Positions 8,087 through 16,542 of a DNA stretch of 64,000 bases are shown here, in pieces. Origin of the DNA: CAITNM01 sp021298215 (lineage in GTDB: Bacteria > Pseudomonadota > Alphaproteobacteria > Paracaedibacterales > CAITNM01); assembly GCA_046309815.1 (NCBI GenBank), contig JBKCOJ010000007.1, positions 62,001 to 126,000 of the forward strand, written 5' to 3'. The position numbers were made by a program, and so were the translations under genes. Under the pieces are notes generated by a model that ran no database searches, was not told the DNA's origin, and was given only the letters and a program-made list of their open reading frames with translations. Within the stretch, counting starts at the first letter, position 1; each line of letters begins with the position of its first letter.

Positions 8087-9622
8087 ATGCAATTACCTTC
8101 AATTCTTTTTAAGCTGACGAAAGTTATTTTTGTCAGCTTTATTTTTTTAAGCTCATTATTTTGCAGCACGAATCCAAAGCTTTTAGCCAAATTGCAACCT
8201 TACGTGGTTAGTATAAAATCACGTAGCGTGGTGGCGGCCTACGGTGATGTATCACCAATAGCTGGGACTGGTTTCATTGTTGATATTAAGAATGGATATA
8301 TCTTTTCAAACGCACATGTGGCAGCCGGAAATAAAGTTGTTCCGGAATATGTGGCAACACTTTCAACTGGTAAAGAGATTATTTTAAAGTTGATTTACAG
8401 TGATCCTGCAGCGGATATTGCTGTTTTCCAAGGCGATTTACAAAACATTGAATTAAAAAATGATATGCCTTTATCAGATAGTCCCGTGCACATAGGCACT
8501 AATGTGCTGATTATTGGGAAAAATGAGAACCGCCATTTTTCAACACAAACAGGTGTTGTAGCTAACACAAATGAAATAGAAGGTCATTTACCGCAGCATG
8601 CGATGCGAATTAGCCTTAACATGCAAGGTGGTGGAAGCGGTTCGCTGGTGTATGACGTTACTTCTGAAAAAGTGATCGGTATTATTTTTGCATCAAATCT
8701 TTCAACTAGTGCCTTTGCCCTTCCCATTACTTATGGCATCGATATTTTAAAAGTACTAAAAGCTGGAAAAGAACCTAAGAAATTTGGGCTGGGCGCTATT
8801 CTTCATTATGCTGCTCTGGATGATTTGATTAAATACTATAGTTTTTCAGAAGAACTGGCGAATGATTACGCAAAAAAATATCCAGACTCATTCCGTCGCG
8901 TTCTAAAAGTACATAGTATTTTGCCGGACACCCCAGCTGAGGGTGTGCTGGAAGTAGGTGACTGTATTTTGGAAATTGATGGGAAAGAAATTGGCCCAAA
9001 TCTTTATAAAATGGATAAAATTGTTAACGAGCTTGGAGAAGCAGGCAAAAAAGTTGAATTGCTTGTTGTTCGCTACGGTGAAAAATTAAAGTTAACGCTT
9101 ACGCCTTATAACATGAATGAACGCCAAGTAAGTCGCATGATTGTTTTTGGAGGCGCAACGTTTTTTGAAGCAGATGATGTGATGGTGCGCAGGTCTGGCT
9201 TAAAAGGTAAGAATCGCGTGCTAATTACCAATGCGCGATTGGGCAGCAGTTTTATTGAAAAGTTACCAATGTTCCCAGGATCAAATCAAGCACTTATTTG
9301 CGTAGAAAAACTTGGCAAATACGACATATGTACACTTGATGACGTAGCAAAGGCGATCCCTTCTCTGTTGGAAAACGGGCGATTCACCATTGCTTTCCGC
9401 AATTACGGCATTAAAATTGGCTATGATGAGAAGGTTATCTTCAATCAGGGGCGACTCCTTGAAGAAATTAATGTATTTGAGCAAGACGGTGCCGCTGAAG
9501 AATTTAAATTTGATAAGACGACGCATCAATGGTCGTTGAATAAAATTCAGCCTGAAGTCCCAAAAATGGAACTAGATCTCACTCCTAGAGCGGAGAAGAG
9601 CAGCCTGACAATGGTGAGTTAA
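8087..9622 (+). CDS. HtrA/Do-like trypsin-fold serine protease with PDZ region
   Basis: The 511-residue protein has an N-terminal hydrophobic signal (residues 5-25) and should act in the periplasm. The S1C protease domain carries a plausible triad: His77 in FSNAHVAAG, Asp110 in DPAADIAVF and Ser184 in GGGSGSLVYD. The usual GNSGGP is changed to GGSGS, still with Gly either side of the nucleophile. A PDZ-like segment follows at about 280-345 (ILPDTPAEGVLEVGDCILEI), then a divergent C-terminal part. Overall it resembles DegP-type quality-control proteases, or the larger plant/alphaproteobacterial Deg9/10-like type. It starts two bases after rpmG. Confidence 0.85.
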   Translation: MQLPSILFKLTKVIFVSFIFLSSLFCSTNPKLLAKLQPYVVSIKSRSVVAAYGDVSPIAGTGFIVDIKNGYIFSNAHVAAGNKVVPEYVATLSTGKEIILKLIYSDPAADIAVFQGDLQNIELKNDMPLSDSPVHIGTNVLIIGKNENRHFSTQTGVVANTNEIEGHLPQHAMRISLNMQGGGSGSLVYDVTSEKVIGIIFASNLSTSAFALPITYGIDILKVLKAGKEPKKFGLGAILHYAALDDLIKYYSFSEELANDYAKKYPDSFRRVLKVHSILPDTPAEGVLEVGDCILEIDGKEIGPNLYKMDKIVNELGEAGKKVELLVVRYGEKLKLTLTPYNMNERQVSRMIVFGGATFFEADDVMVRRSGLKGKNRVLITNARLGSSFIEKLPMFPGSNQALICVEKLGKYDICTLDDVAKAIPSLLENGRFTIAFRNYGIKIGYDEKVIFNQGRLLEEINVFEQDGAAEEFKFDKTTHQWSLNKIQPEVPKMELDLTPRAEKSSLTMVS

Positions 9623-9675
9623 CGGGGCTTACTTTTACTTAGGTTGACCTCCAATTTAACATGCAAGGAGAGCTT

Positions 9676-10239
9676 ATGCGCATTGCTGTTTCTGGTACAC
9701 ATCTTATAGGTAAATCGACTCTTATTGAAGATTTTATTAAGAAGTACCCTGATTATAAATACGAAATTGAGCCCTACTACAAATTACAAGATGAGAAGTC
9801 CGGAGATTGGGCACCAAAAGCTAATCTGGATAGCTTTCTAGAACAATTAGATTATAGCATTGACGAATTACATACATGTGCTCATGAGAAAAATATTATT
9901 TTTGATCGATGTCCTGTTGATTTTTTGGCCTATATCCTGCAAGAACTGAGTCGAGAACAGCTTACTATTCATGACAGTGAAGTGCTTGAAAGACTTTCTG
10001 ATATAAAAGAAGCCCTGGACACTTTAGATCTTATTGTGTTTTTGCCAATTAGTAGAGAAAATCCTATTGAATATGCTGAAGAAAATTTGCCTTATCGAAA
10101 AGCTGTTGATGCATGGTTTAAAAAACTATATAGGGATGAAATCTGCGATATATTTCCTGGGTATAATCGTCCGGAGGTAATAGAAATTACTGGGGACCGA
10201 GCAGCTCGCCTAAAAAAGTTAGAACACTATATAGCTTAG
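9676..10239 (+). CDS. Small P-loop ATPase / nucleoside-kinase-like protein
   Basis: The 187-residue cytosolic protein begins MRIAVSGTHLIGKSTL, a Walker A motif (G-x4-GKS) right at the N-terminus. FDRCPVDFLAYIL looks like the acidic/DRC lid motif of deoxynucleoside- or NadR-type kinases. The ATG at 9676 is chosen because AAGGAGAG precedes it; the ATG at 9661 is upstream of that site. The substrate cannot be told. It converges with rsmD, and the last four bases of the two genes overlap. Confidence 0.7.
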   Translation: MRIAVSGTHLIGKSTLIEDFIKKYPDYKYEIEPYYKLQDEKSGDWAPKANLDSFLEQLDYSIDELHTCAHEKNIIFDRCPVDFLAYILQELSREQLTIHDSEVLERLSDIKEALDTLDLIVFLPISRENPIEYAEENLPYRKAVDAWFKKLYRDEICDIFPGYNRPEVIEITGDRAARLKKLEHYIA

Positions 10240-10790
10240 ATTTTTTGATAATGATTTAAGAGTGTAATTTGGCAATTGCCATACATACGTGGAGGTTGAG
10301 CTGTACAACCATTGATTTCAATGGCTTTTGCTCCTTTACGTTGTTCAATCACAATAATAGCATCGGATGCTACAAGATCTTTATCAAGCAGATATCGGAG
10401 AGCTTCTTCTTCCAAATCTTGGTCATAGGGAGGGTCAAGAAAAATTAGATTAAAGCGTTGTGAAACGTTTAGATTAAAGAGATCAGCAACAAGTTCTACC
10501 TGCCTTTCGGTGAGCGTTTTTAAGCTTAAAATATTTTGCTTTAGTATGCGCTGAGCTTTGGGATTTTTTTCACAAAAAATAACTTTAGAAGCGCCACGTG
10601 ATAAAGCTTCAAGCCCTAATGCGCCTGATCCTGCAAAGCCATCGAGCACGACAAGATTTTCAAAAGAAATAAGATTATTTAAGATGTTGAAAATAGCCTG
10701 ACGTAATTTGTTGGAAGAAGGCCTGGAAATATCTGATGGCGGTAGCTGTAGAGATTTGCCTTTAAACTGACCTGCGCAAATACGCAGCAT
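10236..10790 (-). CDS. rsmD: 16S rRNA (guanine966-N2)-methyltransferase RsmD
   Basis: The 184-residue Rossmann methyltransferase has motif I VVLDGFAGSGALGLEALSRG (about 48-67) and the catalytic (N/D)PPY motif as LIFLDPPYDQ (about 135). It methylates G966 of 16S rRNA. The N-terminus LRICAGQFKGKSLQLPP, close to the family's RIIAG-x-(W/Y)RGR-x-L, confirms the start. It overlaps the end of the upstream Fis-like gene by one base, forming a dusB–fis-like–rsmD operon. Confidence 0.93.
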   Translation of the reverse strand: MLRICAGQFKGKSLQLPPSDISRPSSNKLRQAIFNILNNLISFENLVVLDGFAGSGALGLEALSRGASKVIFCEKNPKAQRILKQNILSLKTLTERQVELVADLFNLNVSQRFNLIFLDPPYDQDLEEEALRYLLDKDLVASDAIIVIEQRKGAKAIEINGCTAQPPRMYGNCQITLLNHYQKI

Positions 10791-11017
10791 TACAGGCCAT
10801 ATTCACTAAGTTTTTTATGCAATGTATTGCGATTGATTCCCAAAACACGTGCAGCTTTGGCTTTGTTGCCTTTTACGGCATGTAGTGTTTGCTTTAATAA
10901 AGGACGCTCAACTTCGTGCAAAACTATATTGTATAGACTTGAATCCGTGATGTGATCCCCTTGCGTTACAAAATATTCTTTCACCATCTGCTCAATAATT
11001 GTTGCAATTCCAGTCAT
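10790..11017 (-). CDS. Fis-family helix-turn-helix DNA-binding protein
   Basis: The 75-residue protein ends in a Fis/NtrC-type HTH: VKGNKAKAARVLGINRNTLH then KKLSEYGL. This matches the Fis signature (GN-x-x-x-AA-x-x-(L/M)GINR-x-TL-x-KKL). The N-terminal part is about 20 residues shorter than E. coli Fis, so the flexible beta-hairpin used for Hin/Gin stimulation is probably absent. It sits three bases downstream of dusB, the gene order of the gammaproteobacterial dusB–fis operon. In most alphaproteobacteria the equivalent place is occupied by ntrB–ntrC. It could be a true Fis-like nucleoid protein or the surviving C-terminus of NtrC. Confidence 0.85.
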   Translation of the reverse strand: MTGIATIIEQMVKEYFVTQGDHITDSSLYNIVLHEVERPLLKQTLHAVKGNKAKAARVLGINRNTLHKKLSEYGL

Positions 11018-11020
11018 AAT

Positions 11021-12007
11021 TTACACGGTTTCTATTTGTTGTTTATAAAAATCTTGAACAAGGCTGCGCATTTTTACCGGGCATTCCGTTTGATTGACGT
11101 GCACTCGATAATCGGCAGAGTCTTTAAGTCCCTTACTGTACCACCCTAAATGCTTGCGAGCAATCTTAACTCCACCCTCTACGCCATAAAGTTGTAAAAT
11201 ATCTTCAAAATGCTCCAAGACAATGGCGAGTTGTTCTTCAATAGAAGGATCGCTGCATACGGTTTTGCCAGATATGTAATCATACGCTTGCTGTATAAAC
11301 CATGGGCGGCCATACGCACCACGGCCAATCATGACACCATCGGCACCACTTTGCTCGAGAAGATTTTTAGCATCTTCGACCGTTACCACATCGCCGTTTC
11401 CAATAACAGGGACTTTTACGGCTTCTTTTACGGAGCGGATAAATTTCCAATCAGAACGACCGTTATAGAGCTGACAGCGTGTGCGACCATGCACGGTAAT
11501 CATTTGCACGCCTAAATCTTCAGCAATTTTTGCAAGCTTAGGCGCATTACGGCTTTTATCGTCCCATCCAGTACGCATTTTAAGAGTGACGGGCACTTTT
11601 ACAGCCTTAACGGTTGCTTCAATAATTTTAGCAGCTAAGGCTTCGTCGCGCATAAGTGCTGAACCTGCGTGACCATTGACCACTTTTTTAACAGGACACC
11701 CCATGTTGATATCAATGATTTTAGCACCTAGATCTTCGTTGAGTTTGGCAGCTTCAGCCATGACATCTGGTTCGCAACCGGCAAGCTGCACAACCATAGG
11801 TTCTTCCCCGTGCGATTGAATCATACGCATACTGGCACGCGTAAGGCGAATCATGGCTTGACTTGCGATCATTTCAGAAATGACAAGCCCTGCCCCCATT
11901 TTTTTGACGAGACTTCTGAAGGCTCGATCACTAACGCCGGTCATGGGCGCTAGGAAGACATTCATATCAAGGCAAACAGGGCCAACGGTAATTTTTGAAG
12001 CAAGCAT
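11021..12007 (-). CDS. dusB: tRNA-dihydrouridine synthase (NifR3/DusB type)
   Basis: The 328-residue FMN-dependent TIM-barrel enzyme reduces uridine to dihydrouridine in tRNA. Visible motifs are LAPMTGVSDRAFR (FMN site), the catalytic Cys in DINMGCPVKK, KMRTGWDD, HGRTRCQLYNG and GVMIGRGAYGRPWF. Length fits DusB. It is first in an operon with the Fis-like gene and rsmD, with gaps of 3 and -1 bases. Confidence 0.95.
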   Translation of the reverse strand: MLASKITVGPVCLDMNVFLAPMTGVSDRAFRSLVKKMGAGLVISEMIASQAMIRLTRASMRMIQSHGEEPMVVQLAGCEPDVMAEAAKLNEDLGAKIIDINMGCPVKKVVNGHAGSALMRDEALAAKIIEATVKAVKVPVTLKMRTGWDDKSRNAPKLAKIAEDLGVQMITVHGRTRCQLYNGRSDWKFIRSVKEAVKVPVIGNGDVVTVEDAKNLLEQSGADGVMIGRGAYGRPWFIQQAYDYISGKTVCSDPSIEEQLAIVLEHFEDILQLYGVEGGVKIARKHLGWYSKGLKDSADYRVHVNQTECPVKMRSLVQDFYKQQIETV

Positions 12008-12130
12008 GAAACTAAACTAAGCCAAAAGTGCTTAAAAAACAAGCAGAAAATGAGGGGTTAGGACTTATACAAATAATATTCACTGAATTTCCACGCCCGC
12101 CTAAGCAGCATCAAGACAACGAACTTAAAA

Positions 12131-13435
12131 TTATGCTTGCCCCTCTAATTTTTCGAAGTGACGAACTCCCCAAAGAAAACCTATATTCACCGGAATCATG
12201 ATAATCCATAAGCCATAGTAGCCTAAGCAATCTGTCAAGAATACCAAACTAAATGATGTAATAACATACGTAAGAGCCCTACTTGAAGCATATACGAAGC
12301 TAGCTGTAGTAAAGCGTTTTAAGATGGGGATATATTTTAAGAAAAGCGAATACCCGGGAACTAATGACATTGCTGTAACAATTAAAACAGCTTGTAATAA
12401 AAAAATATGGATATAGCTATTCGAATTCATGATGCATAGAGGAAGTAATAACATAACAACCAAACTAGCTCTGCCTTTTAAATTCACTATCTTTAAAGGG
12501 TTAATTCTATAGCTAAGAATAGCAATGGTAATAATAACAATAAGTGAAACAATTGATAGTAAGAAATTATGAAAAATAACATCCTCTGACGTATACCCGT
12601 AGTCTACTTTTAACGTCTGATTAAAATACATGTAGGTTAAATAAAACGATAGCGGCCACCCAGGCGTAGCAGCAATATATGCCCAAAATGTTTTTCTATC
12701 CATTTTCTCATGATTAATAAGTTTTTGAGTTTTAATCGCTCCTATTATCTTATTAGAACTCCCTTTGGATTGTATTTCGACCATTTCTTGTATTTTTTGT
12801 CTTTTTTTAAGAAATTCAGGTGTTTCTCGGAGGCGTGTTCTAGCAACAGACCCTACAACAGCAATGGCAGCGCCTATCCAAAACGCATTACGCCAATTAA
12901 AACCAAAATGAGTAACTAAGGACGCAACACCTAAAGCAAACGCTGCACCAAATTGTGAAGCAACGGCAACACAAGAAACCATAGGATATTGAGCCGGAGG
13001 CTTTACAATTTCTGTAGTGTACACTTCAGCACCAATAATCTCTCCCATGGAAGAAAGGCCTTGAGCAATACGACACCCAGTTACTAGCCAAGCTGCTGCT
13101 ATTCCTATTTGAGAATACGTGGGCAAGGTAGCCATGATAATACAACTTAAAGCCATCATCATGGTAGTAAGAATAACAGTAGGTTTTCTGCCAATATGGT
13201 CGCCAATATAACCAAAAAGTAATGCCCCAAAAGGTCTCAAGACATAGGTGGAGCAGAAAGCAAAAGCCATTAATAAAGAAGCTGTATGGGGATCTGTCTT
13301 AGGAAAAAAGAGTTCGTTAAGTAACACTGCCATATGGACGTAGAGCATAAGATCAAAATACTCGAGGAAAGTGCCAACTTGCAGAAGCCCAACTGCCTCT
13401 TTTTGTTGCCTATTTAAGGAAGAAAAAATACTCAT
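12131..13435 (-). CDS. MFS transporter, metabolite:H+ symporter (ProP-like) type
   Basis: The 434-residue membrane protein has 12 predicted segments. Loop 2-3 carries the MFS signature GYIGDHIGRKPTVILTTMMM, and FLEYFDLMLYVHMA in helix 1 is typical of the MHS/ProP group (osmolytes, dicarboxylates, alpha-ketoglutarate). Intracellular alphaproteobacteria often carry many ProP-like copies for host metabolite uptake. The substrate cannot be inferred. The flanking gaps are large, so it is probably transcribed alone. Confidence 0.85.
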   Translation of the reverse strand: MSIFSSLNRQQKEAVGLLQVGTFLEYFDLMLYVHMAVLLNELFFPKTDPHTASLLMAFAFCSTYVLRPFGALLFGYIGDHIGRKPTVILTTMMMALSCIIMATLPTYSQIGIAAAWLVTGCRIAQGLSSMGEIIGAEVYTTEIVKPPAQYPMVSCVAVASQFGAAFALGVASLVTHFGFNWRNAFWIGAAIAVVGSVARTRLRETPEFLKKRQKIQEMVEIQSKGSSNKIIGAIKTQKLINHEKMDRKTFWAYIAATPGWPLSFYLTYMYFNQTLKVDYGYTSEDVIFHNFLLSIVSLIVIITIAILSYRINPLKIVNLKGRASLVVMLLLPLCIMNSNSYIHIFLLQAVLIVTAMSLVPGYSLFLKYIPILKRFTTASFVYASSRALTYVITSFSLVFLTDCLGYYGLWIIMIPVNIGFLWGVRHFEKLEGQA

Positions 13436-13510
13436 GAGAATCCAATATTATCCCAATTAGGTCATTTACACCTATTTCAGGGCATTAAGCAAGATATTTT
13501 AGTAATATCC

Positions 13511-13545
13511 TCTAGGTCACGCTATCAAGTAGTGAGGCATCATGC
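13511..13545. repeat. Degenerate palindromic intergenic repeat
   Basis: CTAGGTCACGCTATCAAGTAGTGAGGCATCA is a decayed copy of the repeat that is intact at 23804 (CTGGGTCCCGCTATCAAGTAGCGGGACG). It lies in the 216-bp gap between the MFS and PAP2 genes, in which no gene was seen. Confidence 0.55.
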
Positions 13546-13651
13546 GTCCTACAGGCATAAAATGCCCACATTTGATCCTATCGGACCTCGTAGAGATGGC
13601 AAAAGAAAGAATTAAAAGAACGTAAGAATTAGTTTTTCTTTAAATCCGTAT

Positions 13652-14167
13652 CTAACACTTCTTTTTTTTCTCTGATTTTTTCATGTCCTGGTAAGACGTT
13701 GTAAAAATATAGCTTGAAATACCACCGACAAGTGCGCCACCGATGACATCTGTCCAATCGTGGCGTCGCACCTGGACACGAGAATAACCAACATAAGAAG
13801 CAGCTGCTGCAGATGGAACACCATACGCGTAACCATATCTCATACCAAGGAATGTTGAACCAGTGAAGGCAAGACTTGTATGGGCCGAAGGAAAGGCGTA
13901 TTTGCCGCCTCTTGGTCTTTTTTTATGAACAGCAAATTTTAGAGCCCAGGTAGCAGCAGTGGACGCAGCAACGCTGTAGGCAAGCTGTTTCATTCCTTCG
14001 GTATCATCTTTACTGAAAGCGGTGATTAAGGCTGCGACGGGAATAGTAATTTGCAGAACGTCGCCCGTGGTTTCTGTTTTTGTACGTTTACGTGCTGAAA
14101 GGGGAGTAGAAACTATTGCTACGATGAGTAAGCTTGCAAGAATATATTTCATGTTTAAAAAGCGCAT
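13652..14167 (-). CDS. PAP2-family phosphatase
   Basis: The 171-residue membrane/periplasmic protein has all three phosphatase motifs: KFAVHKKRP (K-x6-RP), the PSAH core in YAFPSAHTSLAFTG and SRVQVRRHDWTDVIGG (SR-x5-H-x3-D). Members dephosphorylate lipid phosphates such as phosphatidic acid, PGP or undecaprenyl pyrophosphate; which one applies here is not evident. An N-terminal hydrophobic segment follows the start. An in-frame ATG at 14152 (MKYILAS) is an equally possible start, as neither has a good ribosome site. Confidence 0.88.
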   Translation of the reverse strand: MRFLNMKYILASLLIVAIVSTPLSARKRTKTETTGDVLQITIPVAALITAFSKDDTEGMKQLAYSVAASTAATWALKFAVHKKRPRGGKYAFPSAHTSLAFTGSTFLGMRYGYAYGVPSAAAASYVGYSRVQVRRHDWTDVIGGALVGGISSYIFTTSYQDMKKSEKKKKC

Positions 14168-14353
14168 ATTGGAAATTATTAATAATTATAATTTTTGGAC
14201 TATATCAAAATGTCTGCATTAAAACAAATAGATTGCTAAGACATAAGAGAAATGTTATTTAAAATGGTTACCTTACTTTTAAATAAAATTTTAATAAATT
14301 CTTAACCTTTTGTTTTCTAAGGTGAAGATATAGAGAACAAAAACCTTAACGTT

Positions 14354-15124
14354 ATGCGCCAAAATATATCAGAAATTGAATGGAATACACGCCTTGAATT
14401 AACAGCTGCTTATCATCTTGCGGGAAAGTTTGGATGGACAGATTTAATATACACGCATTTTACCGCTAGAGTTCCAGGAGAAGAAGGCTGTTTTTTAATT
14501 AATCCTTTTGGACTCCACTTTCATGAAATCACACCAACTAACCTTATTAAAGTTAATTTTAATGGGGAAGTAATAAGCGAGACGGAATACGAAGCTAATC
14601 CTACAAGTGCCGTCGTACATGGCACCATACACGATGTGCGTCCAGATGTACTTTGTACGCTTCATTTACATACAGCAAATGGTGTCGCTGTTAGCTCAAC
14701 AAAAGATGGTCTACTTCCTTTATCGCAGCATGCTTTACATCTTTATGATGAAATTGCCTATCACGATTATGAGGGTATTGCCCTGGATGAGGATGAGAAG
14801 GTCACGATTGCTCATGATTTAGGGGACAAAAAAGTGATGTTGATGAAAAATCACGGCACTTTAACAGCAGGGGCAAGTATTCCTGAAGCATTTATGTTAA
14901 TGTATATGCTTGAAAAGGCTGCTGAAATTCAAGTTAAAACACTTGCACAAGGACTGCCTATTTGTACTATACCTAAAAACGTATGTGAAAGAGCCTACGC
15001 ACAAGCGCTCGCAAAGCGTGGTAAGCATTTGAAATTAGAGTGGATGGCACTATTACGATTACTGGATACACCCTATGTACGGCCTTTATTGAATGAAGAA
15101 CATCCTTTAGCAAACGCTGCATAG
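14354..15124 (+). CDS. Class II aldolase/adducin family protein
   Basis: The 256-residue cytosolic protein belongs to the family of fuculose-/ribulose-phosphate aldolases and adducin heads. The zinc-site elements are visible: LCTLHLHTANG (two His), SQHALHLYDEIAYHDYEGIA and MLMKNHGTLTAG. The catalytic acidic residue of true sugar-phosphate aldolases is not obvious, and alphaproteobacterial members of this length are usually annotated only at family level. Reaction unknown. Single gene. Confidence 0.85.
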   Translation: MRQNISEIEWNTRLELTAAYHLAGKFGWTDLIYTHFTARVPGEEGCFLINPFGLHFHEITPTNLIKVNFNGEVISETEYEANPTSAVVHGTIHDVRPDVLCTLHLHTANGVAVSSTKDGLLPLSQHALHLYDEIAYHDYEGIALDEDEKVTIAHDLGDKKVMLMKNHGTLTAGASIPEAFMLMYMLEKAAEIQVKTLAQGLPICTIPKNVCERAYAQALAKRGKHLKLEWMALLRLLDTPYVRPLLNEEHPLANAA

Positions 15125-15193
15125 GGCCACCATTAAGAGATTTTTAATATTTTTTCGTTAAAGTATATCTACAAAAACAGTTAGGTATTTTTT

Positions 15194-15541
15194 ATGAAAA
15201 AAGTTTTATTGACACTAATTTTTGCAGCACTTGTAAGCACAAGCGGCAATGCGATGGATCAATTCTCGCAGTATGCGAATAAAGCAAAATCTGCAATGGG
15301 CAGCGCGAAAATGCCATCGATGCCTTCAATGAATTCTTTTAAAGGAATGATGGGGGGAAAAAGCAGAGCAAAAGCAAGTACTCCTCATCAGAACAACGCA
15401 GGTAGTTCTTCAATGATGGGCTCTGCTATGGAATCTGCTAAAAGAGGAATGGGATCTTTTAGTAATTACGCAAAAGGTGGTATGAGTTCTCTAAGCCAAA
15501 ATGCGCAAGGACTTATGAACAAAGCTCGCGGACAAAAATAA
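15194..15541 (+). CDS. Exported Met/Ser/Gly-rich protein of unknown function
   Basis: The 115-residue product has a signal peptide ending SGNA-MDQ. The mature part is low-complexity, with recurring SM, MGS, MPSM and SxYAxxA motifs (QYANKAKSAMGS, NYAKGGMSSLS) that could form short amphipathic helices. It resembles the 208-672 product in architecture rather than sequence. Function unknown. Confidence 0.55.
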   Translation: MKKVLLTLIFAALVSTSGNAMDQFSQYANKAKSAMGSAKMPSMPSMNSFKGMMGGKSRAKASTPHQNNAGSSSMMGSAMESAKRGMGSFSNYAKGGMSSLSQNAQGLMNKARGQK

Positions 15542-15588
15542 GATAAGATTGTTGAACAATGGCGCTTATTACAGCGCCTTGTTTGAAT

Positions 15589-15648
15589 TGACTGGATCCC
15601 GGCTTTCGCCGGGACGTCTCTATTAGCCATCCACGGGGATGACGCCTA
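15589..15648. repeat. Palindromic intergenic repeat (CTGGATCCCGG…CCGGGACG)
   Basis: ACTGGATCCCGGCTTTCGCCGGGACGTC forms a GC-rich hairpin (CCCGGC/GCCGGG). It is followed by a second related half, CCACGGGGATGACG. It lies between two convergent genes, just past the end of ftsQ. Confidence 0.75.
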
Positions 15649-16542
15649 GGCGGGCTTGCCCTTGCGATTGGCGTTAATTGTTTTGATTGTTTCCGGCGTT
15701 ACTTTTAAGAAATAACGCTCTGGAGAACGCAGATCTACTTCTAGGACGTGCCCTACCGATAGCCTATGCTCTAACAAAAGTTTTTCTAAGACACTTAGCC
15801 CTTGGTTTATTGCATTGTCCGAAAGCTTCACTAAAATTCCTCCTACTAGGTGAAGATTCCATCTTCTTTCACGCACTCTGGATAATGCTTGCAGGTTTTT
15901 TTGCACCATTGGATAGCTGGCCAATGTTTTTAATATTTCTGGAGATTTTTGCGGGGCACCCTCGCCTATTACCAAAGGCAGAACACCATAATGTTTATAA
16001 TTTTTGGTGATAATAGCCGTACCATCGATATCGACAAGATTGAACTGACCCTGATGCTGCCAAATAGCAATAGGCTGACGTTCTTCAATTTTGATTTGAA
16101 TAATGTCAGGGAGTCTACGAATCACCGTTGCATGACGGATCCATTCAAGCTTTTCTAGGCGAAATCGCACCTGCTGAGGATCAATCGCGAAGATAGAATC
16201 CCCGCGCTTTATTTGCAGAATTTTCATTAGATCTTGGTGATGCGTGTTGCTACGGCCCTGCACGATGACTTCGTCAACTTTAAATCCCAGTGACGTTACA
16301 GCTTTATCAAGCTTATGGAGGCTTTCTGTGTACAGGCGCTCGGGGTACCCTAACAGCCATAAAATTGCCACTGCAATGATGGCTGCAACCCCAATAAAAG
16401 CCTTGCTATAATCCGCATAAACGCGCAATGTCCGTGCGTTTTTCTTTTTATTAACTTTACGCCTTACTGTCGGCTTTTGTGGCTCTTTATACAAGCGCTT
16501 CACAGACAACAATTGTTCTTTTACAGCTTGGTTTAATCGCAT
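15646..16542 (-). CDS. ftsQ: Cell division protein FtsQ
   Basis: The 298-residue bitopic inner-membrane protein has a basic cytoplasmic N-terminus, one transmembrane segment at about 52-66 and a POTRA domain (VDEVIVQGRSNTHHQDLMKI… to RRLPDIIQIKIEERQPIAIW), followed by the beta domain. It links early and late divisome proteins through FtsB/FtsL. It overlaps ddl by ten bases, as in the alphaproteobacterial dcw cluster. However, ftsA and ftsZ do not follow; a palindromic repeat and a convergent exported gene do. Confidence 0.93.
   Translation of the reverse strand: MRLNQAVKEQLLSVKRLYKEPQKPTVRRKVNKKKNARTLRVYADYSKAFIGVAAIIAVAILWLLGYPERLYTESLHKLDKAVTSLGFKVDEVIVQGRSNTHHQDLMKILQIKRGDSIFAIDPQQVRFRLEKLEWIRHATVIRRLPDIIQIKIEERQPIAIWQHQGQFNLVDIDGTAIITKNYKHYGVLPLVIGEGAPQKSPEILKTLASYPMVQKNLQALSRVRERRWNLHLVGGILVKLSDNAINQGLSVLEKLLLEHRLSVGHVLEVDLRSPERYFLKVTPETIKTINANRKGKPA

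Noticed and set aside
13595..13624. Nine-codon frame MAKERIKRT resembling the start of a ribosomal protein
   Set aside because: It stops after nine codons, and no protein of this kind continues in another frame.
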